From positions 1,565,501-1,629,500 of the forward strand of contig WAEK01000001.1 in assembly GCA_011634665.1 (NCBI GenBank): a DNA stretch of 64,000 bases, given 5' to 3'. The DNA is from Mortierella sp. BCC40632 (taxonomy: Eukaryota > Mortierellomycota > Mortierellomycetes > Mortierellales > Mortierellaceae). The stretch's first letter is position 1. Every line of letters begins with the position of its first letter. Both the position numbers and the translations under genes were made by a program. The notes beneath the pieces were generated by a model. That model was not told the origin of the DNA, did not search any database, and saw nothing but the letters and a program-made list of their open reading frames with translations. This document shows, one piece after another, positions 35,401 through 46,004 of the stretch.

Positions 35401-38253
35401 GTGTCATTCCAGTCACCAAGATCTCTGCAAACATCTGCAAAGTCCGGCATGAATGCAACAGGATCTCTGAGTGCCTCGTTAGGAAATCGTGGTGGATCGC
35501 AGCTACCTCAGCAACAGCGTACCCAGGCTAGTAAGATGACTGCAACAAGCATTGCCTCTGATATGAGTCATCCAGACTCTGTGCTCGGACTCCCGTTCAC
35601 AGAGTCTCCAGAGATGGTGGCTCGTGAACTCCCCACAAACCCATCTGTTTCCACAGCTGTGATAACAGCAGCCGTCGCTGAAACAGCTTCATCCAAGGTT
35701 ACTGAGAATATACAGCGGCTTAAAAGGATCACTTCACCAAAAAGTGATCCTGCTTCGCCTGCATTCCTGCCATCATCTACCCTTCCTTCTACAGTAGCGG
35801 TGGCCCCAACACTTGCGCTGACACAGTCTTATCAGACACCACCATCGATCTTACCAGAGATCTTCATTGCACCGCCTACGATTGTGAGCACCTCAGATGA
35901 AAGTGCAGGCCGTCAGAGCCGACAGTCGTTGAACCCAGGAAAATCGAGTCCTAAACCTACGGAGGACGAGCAGCTCAACAAAACCGAGAATGCTGAAAAA
36001 CGCATCGTCCCTATTGATCAAAAATCAAGGACCAAAGGACCATTGCCATTACCTATCATTACGACTGTTGATGTTGACCTCCATCGTGAGAGCGAGAAGA
36101 ATCATACTGCTGTGAGTGGGATCCAGGCGAGCTCGTCGTCCTCTATGGGGGATACGACCCCTCGGCCTTTGAATATGATTGACAAGCTTTTCAAGGTTGG
36201 TCTAGGCTTGACAAGCTCAATGGTCACAGTGGGACAACGCATTGGAGGAGGTGTAACCGGTAGTAGTGGTGGTAGCAGCAGTTCTTCATCGCCAGACAGA
36301 CATCGCTCGATTGGTAGTCGGATCCCGACCCCTTATCCCAATAACACAGGGTTCTTCGGGTCAGATAAAGAGACAAGCGAGATATCCAGTAAGATCGACC
36401 TTGCTGACCAACCAGCAGAAGAGAGTACAACAACCCAGCTGCACCAGTCTCGCTCAAAACTCTTTCCTTCCACATCAAGACACTCAGACTTGGCAACTTT
36501 GACACCTCGTTCGGAAAAGTCGCATCCTTTTGGCCAGGGTCTTTGTCCGAGTAGTAACGCGAGTGAGAGTGCTATGGAAGGATGGCGATCGATAGAGGAT
36601 GTAGTCAGTTCGACTGGTATAACACCTCCGCTCTCGTCACAACCTTCGCCTCTGCTAGGATCCATATCGCCATTCCCAACACTGGATGGGTATCCATTAC
36701 TCAAGTCCCCATCTTCCGTCATGCTCTTGGACTCTCCGAGTCCTAAGATCGGAAATGACTTGATAGGAAATATGGCCAGTACCGAGGCTAATGCGAACAC
36801 TGGTACCGCGAGCGATGATATCTCAAGACTTGCCTTGTCGCTGATGTTGCCACTCAGCCGAACGCCAACTATACAACAGAGCGACCACGAGTATGATCTG
36901 CCGATTAAATTGGAGCGAGTCGACACAGAGGATGACCTTATTGACGCTGGAGTTGGAAATGAACTCGATAACCACCGTCGTCGAAATAACCGAAATGGTA
37001 AACCTGTGGATCGGATCGAGATCCTTCAGGATGTGGGTGAGCTACGCTTACCCCAACAGCAATGCAACCGACACGGTTATCCTCATCACCACCAGCAGCA
37101 ATCATACCATGAGGTGACCAAGAGTCATCTGGAGCAGGCGACGGAGCGCGACAGTTCTTATGAAGAAGAATACCACCATTATTATCCTGTCATTTCCAAA
37201 TCCCGACTTCAATCTGCATCGACGTCGCATGGGTTGTTTCGACTCCAGAACCGGGATATATCTTCATCTTTGTCCTTTATCAATTTTTCTACGCAGACGC
37301 CATCTCAGGGACAGCAGGCTTCATCCACCATCCAAAAGCAATCAAGACCTCTCCCAGCCACGCCTCAATCCCGGTCGCAGCAACAACATACATTGGAGCC
37401 AGGAAAAGAAATTGGACGGCATGATCCGATTGAAAGACTGCTGCAAGAACGACGACAAGAGATTCCAGATATTGAACTACAACGTCAACAACGATCGAAT
37501 CGTGTGGTCGCCTGGGCAAGTGAGCAAGCAGAAATCGCAGCACGCCGGATTGCCAAACGTCAGGCTCGAAAGCAAGGAAGAGGGTCACAGGGAGGATTAA
37601 AAGACTATAGACATAGATCTGGATTATCCATGTCCAGGAAGACGCGTCGACCCTTGGAGCGATCGTCCTCGTTCTCATGTTCTTCCTCTACAGGAACTTG
37701 GACCTTGTCCACTCTTTCCGAGGCGGAGAAACAGGATCGGGGAGAGGATGCTGATGAAGACAATGAGGATGAGGACAATGAAAGCGAGGAAAAGAGTCGT
37801 GACCGATCGCGCCATTGGGGTTATTCGCCCGAATCCTCTTCGTTGGCCCGGTCATCGTCCAAGTCCCAAGATGGCAAAGGTCAAGGTCAAGGTCATGATC
37901 GAGACCGAGGTTTGCTTGGAGAGAGATCCACTGTCTCGAGTGGTCCCCTACCAAGACCACACCACGGACACGGGCGCGAACAAGGCTTACTTCCTGTATC
38001 GAGATCGAACTTGAAGCATAGTCCATTGGTATCGCGCTGGAAGGAAGTTCCTCTCCATAGCCGCGATGGGTCCGCTGACCGAGCACTCCCCTATCGGGTC
38101 GTCGAGAGAAAACGGACAAAGAAGGGAAGAAGAGATGGAGGTGCAGCTGAACGAATGGAGACGTCTCAGGGATTGGATGCAGAGACCCTGGACGAGATGT
38201 TGAGTCCATCGATTGAGATCGAGAGTCTTGGAGCTGGCGTAGGGAGGTCATAA
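32418..38253 (+). CDS. Amino-acid permease (APC family) with giant cytoplasmic tail
   Basis: Plasma-membrane or vacuolar amino-acid/GABA/choline-type permease, 1739 residues. Exons are 32418-33059, 33173-33472, 33569-33752, 33934-34130, 34262-34429 and 34525-38253; all joins are in frame with GT-AG borders. Residues 1-200 are polar and low in complexity, then LMTLDDYNLISIGYKP leads into the transporter core. It has the family's LCLAELASAYPTTAGVHHWVYQL segment, a loop beginning AEETHRPERPMPW (the SEE-like motif), FARDGGLPHSVYW and the EGTFTLGRWS loop. The last membrane helix ends near residue 680. About 1,060 residues of Ser/Pro/Gln/Arg-rich sequence follow without any stop in one exon, far longer than the ~500-600 residues normal for the family. 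Substrate is not predictable from sequence. Confidence 0.88.
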
Positions 38254-38314
38254 TACGAATGGAAGAGGTGGAGTAAGAAGACTGAAGAACGAAGTAATGC
38301 CATGTAAACGAACC

Positions 38315-38325
38315 AATAAAGCATC

Positions 38326-38359
<34 letters not shown>
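38315..38359 (+). terminator. Poly(A) signal followed by genomic A tract
   Basis: AATAAA at 38315-38320, 62 nt after the permease stop, is followed by a run of 33 A (38327-38359). It likely serves 3'-end formation of the permease transcript. Confidence 0.5.
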
Positions 38360-38362
<3 letters not shown>

Positions 38363-38459
38363 CAAGTGTTAAATACAAGGGAAAAGACTTGTTTTAATTC
38401 TAACGATATGAGATGGCAGAGTTTATATTCTTTCTAGAACCACACCTCTTCTTCTCTCT

Positions 38460-41353
38460 TTAGACCACAACTTCAACAGAGTTGGCTTCACGTTGTTGAG
38501 CAAGCTTGGATACCATCTCCTCAAATCCACCGGGGTACTGCGAGCGAAGATACTGAGGGGTATTGGCGGGCCAGAAAGAGGCCGAGAACACGTCTCGCTC
38601 GCTCATGCTCTGTTGACTGAATGATTGACTGGAAGGCTTCTTGGCCACATCCGTGATACGGCCATCCAAATAAGGCGACACCTCTTCCTTCAGTTGAACA
38701 TAATCCATCAACACCTTGTCCAACAACTCAAGTCGGATCACACGTCGATCCTTCTTTTCCAGGATATTGTCTCCGCCTGTCAAAAGAAAATCAAGCGTTA
38801 CCGCCCAGTACTTTTTCGTGGGCGAGAGCTTTTGCCAACGACCATCGATTCCACGGATCTCCACATCGAGCACATGCGATGTCGACTCGAATGGTAGGGA
38901 TGAATTGAACTTGTATCGGAGATCGCTAATCTGGATATTGGACGAGAGGGCACGGGGTGGGTTCTTGTATCGTCCCACGGACACAGCCTCGAGCATACTC
39001 AGGATCTCCTTACCAGTCATTTGGATCTGGGCCAAACCATTGCCGAAGGGTGAAGTCGTCTCGATCATCTCAACCGTGATATTACCCGCAGGCAATCCCG
39101 ATCGGATACCACCACTATTGATGAACGCGAAATCAGTCCATGGCCGATTCTCAACCTTTTCAAAGGTCTCGCTCGAGTCCGAGTTCTGAACCAGTCCTGC
39201 AATAGGAGTCCTTGAATGATGCAACATCGCGTCCGCGACAAGGTTACCCATCGTGCATTCTCTTTGTTTGCAAGAAGCTTGATCAAACATTCCTGTGGCG
39301 AATCCGAGGACAGTCTGACCCCATTCTTCAAACGTACGACGCCAGCCATCAATCCTCTTCAACAGGGTTTCGTCTGCTGGGATGCTGTGTTCGACAAGGA
39401 TGGGGGCTCCCTCCCAAGCTACAATCTTGCCTTCGGGGTTGAACGCCACATCCAAATGACCAATGTATCTGCCCCAGCAGAATGCCTAATGAGTTTCAAG
39501 GAAGAGTTGAAATATAAAAAAGTGAGATTACAAAACATCTTCTGAACAAGTTTCGACGAAAACTCCTTTTTTTTTCTTAAAGAAAAACAAATATATAAAA
39601 TAAAATAAAAAGAGGACAAAAGAGAGTGGGGGGGGGGTAGAAGGTTACCTGAACAATAAGCGTATTCTCGCCCTTCAAGTTCTTAATGACTGTAGGGTAA
39701 GGTCCTTCATAATTAGGGTTCTTTGGGTCACCCAAGTAGGAATGACTATGACCACCCACAATCAAATCGACACCATGGGTTTTCGCGGCGAGTTCCATAT
39801 CGGGACCGTATCCATTATGTGACAAAGCAAGGATTCGTTTTATGCCCTTGGCCTCAAGCTCATCAACGTACTTTTGCACAGCGGGAATAGGGTCAGTAAA
39901 CCGGACAGATGGTCCAGCGTTAGAAATATCGCCTGTCGTCTAGGAATTCCATTGCCAAATGGGGGGGGGAGAGGATAAAAAGAAATGTTAGTGTAGTCAA
40001 ATTGTCAAGTTTTAGACACGCTCAAAACGATTTGCAATTCTGATACTTGGTGCGCTCCCTGCCTTTTTTTTTTTTTTTTTTTTACAAGTATTATTCTATC
40101 GTCCTTACATTTGTGATGTATCCAATGACGGCAACACCGAGATCTTCAAAGATATGGTAGGGTTTGACGAGCTTTCCCAACTCGGGGTTCCCAGAAAAGT
40201 CAATGTTAGCACAAATAACAGGGAGCTTGAGTTTTGGCCAGTACCGTGCCAAGTTATCGGGGCCGTTGTCCCATTCATGGTTTCCAATCGTTGCAGTGTC
40301 GTATCCGAGAGCATTCAGGACTTCGGCAGTCACATTGCCCTATCCTCGGAGAAAATGGGAGAGTGGGAAAAGTCGCGTAGGTGAGCAAGAAATAGAATGG
40401 GTACGGGAACACGTTCCAAAAAAACAAAAAAACAAAAAAAAACCCTCGCTCCCTCCAACTCCAATGTAGACTTTTCTACTTACCTTGTAGTATGTGTAAA
40501 ACAACGTTCCCTATTGGGGGAGGGGGCGTGGGATTATGCAAGAGTACGAGAAAGCGACGAATGGTTATGAGCGCTGGCCATGGGGTTGCCGTTGATTCCC
40601 GTAAGAGTTTTTTTTTTTTTACCGCAGTCAACTACTGGGTCGACTGAGTCCCGTCAAGTTTGTCCCTATCACTCTTTCCCTCTCCTCTTCCTCTCCCTCT
40701 CCTTCTATCTCTCCCTCTCCTTTCCCCGCGCCCCTCTTGTTACTGTTGCGGTGAAGAGCACTCCAGGGTCCACTGCAGTCTCCTGAAACTGAACTGTCAA
40801 GAATGCTTACTTGGAACTAGCAAGGCAGTGTTTAAGGAAGAGGGAAGGGAGTTGGATAAAAAGGTCAGACACGATTTGCATTCTACAAGGAAATGATTCT
40901 GGAACAAGAACTGTCTCCTTTGTTCAATGGGTCCCTTTCTCCTTTCTCCCTTTTTTTTTTTTTTTTTGTTACCTCGTCACCGCCATCCAAAAGGAGAGAA
41001 TGCTTGCTAGAACTCCGGAGACGCTCAATGACCGTCTTGTGACGAGCTGTGCCTCCATAGCATTCTCCAACTTCAATGTCCTTGGCTGAACAGCTGACGC
41101 CAACAAGGTTGGCAGGATCGACTCTGGAATGGACATCATTCGTGTGAATCACCGTGAGGTTGAGCCATTCATCATTCGCCACAGGTCCAGTTCCTGGCCG
41201 GCTCGCCGCGACAAACTGAGGTGGAGGCAAGGCAGTAACCACCTTTGTGGCAAACGCAAGAGCCACAGTGGCAACGCAGACCAGTGGAAGGAAGAAGCTG
41301 ACCCTTGCCCTAGAAGAGCGCAGAGGGTGGTGTCGTTGAGAACCAGAGTCCAT
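38460..41353 (-). CDS. 5'-nucleotidase / UDP-sugar-hydrolase family metallophosphatase
   Basis: A 653-residue secreted or membrane-anchored 5'-nucleotidase, a family that dephosphorylates extracellular nucleotides. Minus-strand exons are 41353-40973, 40816-40811, 40510-40484, 40339-40109, 39939-39649 and 39485-38460. A signal anchor lies at about residues 20-42. Metal-site motifs are TNDVHSR (71-77), LLDGGDE (121-127), GNHEWDNG (about 157-164) and GGHSHSYLG. The family consensus GDxFQGTLFYTYYKG is recovered only if a 6-nt exon (TTC CAA, Phe-Gln) with perfect TAG and GTAAGC borders at 40816-40811 is used, followed by a 27-nt exon. The C-terminal domain (342 codons in one exon) binds the nucleotide base. 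There is no hydrophobic GPI-type C-terminus, so anchoring would be at the N-terminus. The start is the first ATG before the hydrophobic segment. Confidence 0.92.
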
Positions 41354-44300
41354 TGGAGAGACAAGCGGGGCCCTGGAGGAAATTGGCTGTTGTTGTTTTT
41401 CCTTGAAAGGTTGTGTGGGAGAAGAGATGGGATGGTGGAGGAAAAAAAAAAAAAAAAAAAAGGCCAAGGTGAAGAATGGATGGCTGGAAAGAAAGCGAAT
41501 GCAAGTCTTTGTTCGTCCTGGAATATGGCGTCCGTTGGAGTGAAGTGGCAAAAAAAAAAAAAAGGAGGGGCGTGATTGGACGAGTTCAATGCCCGTGACC
41601 GCGACTCCAGTCAACGCGTTGGGAGGGCATGTCCCACTCCCATACCGCTACTCTTGCTTACGGAAGCAACAGGGTATGGGCATAGTGGCCATGGTGCAGA
41701 GTCGGCTCTCTTGTTTTCTTCCCATCCATTGGACTCTTGAATGGTTCTTCAAAAAAAAAAAAAAAAAAAGAAAGAAGGGGAGAAAGAAAGAATAACATGA
41801 ATGGAACTCTCATGGTAGATGATTCACGAAATCACTGGTTATTTGTTTTGCGAGTGGAAATCATGAGCTCAGCCTAGACAACCTGGCAAACTAAAACCGC
41901 AGCCGCTCTCCATCTCTGGCATAGTCTATTGTTGGCATAGAGAGCTTGCTCAGGAAAAGGCTTCGTTCCTGCTTTTTTAAATGTTAAAAGGCCAGGCCTT
42001 GAGTGTGGCTGGGATGAACATGATGAGTGAGCACGACATATCTCGTTTCCCAGCAGGAGAGAGAGACAGAGAGACAGACAGACAGAGAGAGAGAGAGAAC
42101 AACAACAAAAAGAAAGGACAAGTTCAACTTCATTGATTGCTTTTTCATTTGTGATAGAAGAATCTCACCTCACACTTGTCACCCCACTCCCCGGTTCGAG
42201 GCGTTACGCCCAGGTCATCATCAATGATTTCATAGATTGCCTAGATCGTGGGGAGTGGGGAAGACCGAGCCTGACTGAAGCTTTTGCACACGGATGCTGT
42301 GTTTGCCCTCATGTGCTACAAGATCAAACAAAGGCTCAAGAAAGGCCACAAAGAAGACGGGGAACAAGGCCCTGTCTCGAGATAATCCGCTACTTCACAG
42401 GGTCTGTCCGAGGATCGGAGCAAACAAGGTTGGATAGGAAAAACTGGAGCTAAAGAAAAAAGCAAACCAACTTCAAGAAGGAGACAAAGACCGTGGTCTA
42501 AAATCCGAAAGAGAGGCAAGGGAAAGGCGATACGGCCTTGACTCTCAAATGTGCAGCATGTTTGCCTGATATGATAACGCTGTGTCCCTGATGCTTCAAA
42601 AGAAAACAAGCACACACGCACGCACTTTGCATGACATTCTCGAGAAGAAATGGTCGCATAAAGAGAATCCACTCACGAGGAAAGAGGATAAAGAGGCGTA
42701 CCGAGGGGTCATAAGTGGTATCTGTTGTTTGGTACTGGATTTTTTTTTTTTTTTTTTTGATACAGACAATAATAGTTACAAGGAGATGCGCTCATGTGAG
42801 AGATGCAAGCTTGAGGTCGAGCGTGCAGAGAGTAAAACATGGAGAGTTGTTTGCAATGCAGCATGATCAATCTGCTGTCCCTGACGAGAATAATTGGGCT
42901 AGCCCATGGACAGAAAGGGCGGGTCGTCTCGCTCCTCTCTTCATTTCGTTCTCTTCTCCTCCACAGATACTTCCGAGATCGTATTCCAAAATGAAAACGG
43001 TTCGTTAGCAGTCCAGTCCTTTTTTTTTTTTTTTGAAGAAAATGGCAGGCGGTCCAATCCATTCGTAAAGATGTCATTGGAAGCGCGATAAGAATCTTGC
43101 AGACACACACAGGGACACAGACAGGGACACAAAGAGGACACAAGTCGGACAACAAGCGATGATCACAAAAACAAGGCCATTAGGGTAAATCCTTTCTCAG
43201 AAGATGGCTTGATATTGTGTGGTTCCTGCCCTTTGTTTTGCCCCACTGAGCTTATCGGACTGACAGTTCATTCTCCTACAGTCTAGTGTACAGAATTGCT
43301 TCCCTCGGAGCTTCCTATGGGGACATGAATGGGGATTGCATCCGGATCCAGAACCAGATGGTAATCAGGTGCGCCTCTCTCTCTTTTTGACCTCAACCAG
43401 AGCATAATTTCTTGCACCGCTATTCGTCCACCCCAACCCCCCCTTTGAACAGAACTGTTACTGAGCCGAGTAGCGGACCAAAAAGTAATGGCTCGGGCCA
43501 GCCGTCTTGCCTGCTTGTCGGTCCGATCGGCGGAGGGGACGAAAAGCAGCGACATGACTCCAGTATCGAATTCATTGCCTGTTTCCCAACTGCACTTTTT
43601 TTTTTTTCTCTCTCTCTCACTTTTTGAATCTCAGGACAGGCACGTCCCCTGAAGGGCCTTTGGACATTACCATTGAAACACCATGATACTTTTGGCAGAC
43701 AAATTCGAGGTATGCAATTACCCATTAGTCTGTTCAGTGGATGAAGTACAGACGAGAACATAAAGAAACGATGTAGAGGCATGACCACATGAACAAAAGC
43801 ACACTTTGTTGCGAGAAACATCTCAAGATGCAGTATCATTTTAAGCGCTACCTGCTGTTTGTTCAGTACTGGAGACCCGAGTCAGTTTCGGGCTGACTCA
43901 TAGGCTGAAGTAGCTCAATGTCACCATCTCCTACACACATACCAACAGGGGGGAGGAGGAAGGAAGTGGAGTTATTTATGGTGACCCACGGGGACATCTG
44001 GCCCCTGCTAAATTTTTTTTTCCGTTTAGTACGTGTAGTATCTGTCCTTGAATGGAGTTGGTACCATCGATAGATACCCACCTGCCCCGTTCTCTTCCCT
44101 TTTGTGTGCCATCAATTGTCTTGCGCTCTATACCGCTTAGCATCTGTGCAGGGGTGCAGTACTTTACATGCGCTTGTTCCTGGACTCTCTCAACCCTGTG
44201 GCATCGGGCAGTGCCTCAGGCCAGCCTGCTCGAACTAGTGCTCCGTGTGCTCCCTAATTTGCGTTCATATCCCGGTGCATTTTTCCACAGTCCGACAGGA

Positions 44301-45524
44301 CAAGGGCATTGCTCACTCAGCTGCCCTCTGTTCCTCCTATCTCTCTCTTTCTTCTGTTCCCCAACGGTCTATAGCAATTTCGTGTATGTCAGATTCAGGA
44401 AGCTCTTTTGCATTGAGTAGTTGGGAAAGTGCTGTGAGAGAATGAGAGAGAGGAAGCGAGAAGGATAGTAAGAGTGAAGCATTATTCTGCAGGAATGAAT
44501 CGTGCTTCATCAGAAGACAGAACGGAGACACACAAAACGGATTGGCGTTGGCTCAGACAATCCTGGTGTTGCATTGGGGCGTTTGGTCTGTCCGTTATGT
44601 TTGTCACACAACACAAAAAAAACAGTTCTGGGATTGAGCATCCTCCATGGACCTTCTGGCCCAACCCCAGAAAGCGATTGTGGAGGGGTGTGGATTGAGG
44701 GTCTATTGGAGCTTCTAGGCAAGCGGACAGATTTCAACGGATTTGGGCGTTGCGCACGACGCATATTTGTTGAATAGACAACAAAAACAGATGAACAGGA
44801 TGAGGGGAAAGTGCAAACGTGCAGAGCTGAGAGCTGGGCATGACCTTGCACCAACAGACGGACAGACTAGCCGACCGGTGCATGGATTGTGTATGTACAA
44901 CAAGACTGTATGTGGATCAGAGGGACACAAAAAAACGAGAGAAGAATGTGATGAAGGTCATCATGATTGTGCACACCACCACACCAAGTGAGGAAGCGAT
45001 TTGGGCGATGATGGGATGCGGCGCGGGGCGAGACTGACTTGGCGACTCTATTACCCCTGCAACGGGACATTGGCCGGGGTCTAGTCTTTATGTTCATTTG
45101 GGACAGAGGCAGTGCGGGAAAATAGGGCACTGCTGCTGTGGTCGGAGGCATTGGTGCCTAGAACAAGGACAGCAAAAGCGAGCCCTAGGCAAGAAGGGAC
45201 ACTGTTGCTGCCGAGAGCAATGACTGAGAGAGCAAGAGGCCCACGGGTAAGGAGAGGGTGAGGGTTCAAGAGAGGATAAACAGAGTGTGTGAGAGAGGGA
45301 GAGAGAGAGCGAAAGGGAGAGAGAGAAAGAGAAAGAGAGGCAACCTTAATGTCAACAGACCAAAGGAGCCTCTGAACACTCTCGATCGTTGACAAACCTT
45401 GGCTGGATCAAAGAGACGCTCTCTTCTTTTGTTCACCTCTGACCTCCGCCTCTCCTCTTCTCTTTCACTCCTCTCACGCCCGTTTTCTTTTTTTCTTTCT
45501 TTCTTTTCCCTCATCCACCCTTTC

Positions 45525-45569
<45 letters not shown>

Positions 45570-46004
45570 CCCGTCCTCTTTCCTTTTCTCTTTTCCTTCT
45601 TCCTCTCCTCAAGACCTCCATCGGCAACTCCTCCCCATCCACCTCCTCTACAGCCTCCTTTGCATTCACGTCCCCACCTGCATCCACATCTTCTCTTCGC
45701 CTACACCCCACGGCACCAACTCGCCCCACTTTGTACAGCCCCGGCCTTTATCCATTCATCCCCCTTCCCCCCAACGCGCCCCATATACCAAAACAGCCCC
45801 TAAGCATTCCACTGCGCCCCTATCCCTGATTTCCTTGCTGCTGTTCCCGCTTCATCTCAGGCACCATCTGTTCCTTGTCCCTTTTTTCTTCACCTGCTCT
45901 CCGCCTCTCCGAAATCGCCAGGAACAACAGTAACGCCGGAACAGCAGAGACGCCCAACACAGACTAGACACTCAACCTTTACCCCTCTAATATATTTTCA
46001 CACC
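41354..46004. other. 4.6-kb intergenic region between divergent genes
   Basis: No gene I can support. An inverted CCAAT (ATTGG, 41575-41579) lies about 225 nt upstream of the nucleotidase start. Several A/T homopolymers (41443-41461, 41752-41769, 42739-42758, 43018-43034) and purine/pyrimidine tracts are present. From about 45420 to 45610 the plus strand is C/T-rich and leads into the leader of the next gene. Longest open frames (for example 43839-43420 minus) have no protein-like motif. Confidence 0.5.
45530..45563. repeat. (TC)n tract in leader of the pseudokinase gene
   Basis: TC dinucleotide run within a longer polypyrimidine stretch. Confidence 0.8.

Noticed and set aside
42185..42215. 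GGTTCGA resembling a tRNA T-loop
   Set aside because: No pairing T-stem or A-box at a suitable distance.
43420..43839. Minus-strand frame of 139 codons
   Set aside because: No recognisable motif, odd composition and no flanking splice sites or leader.
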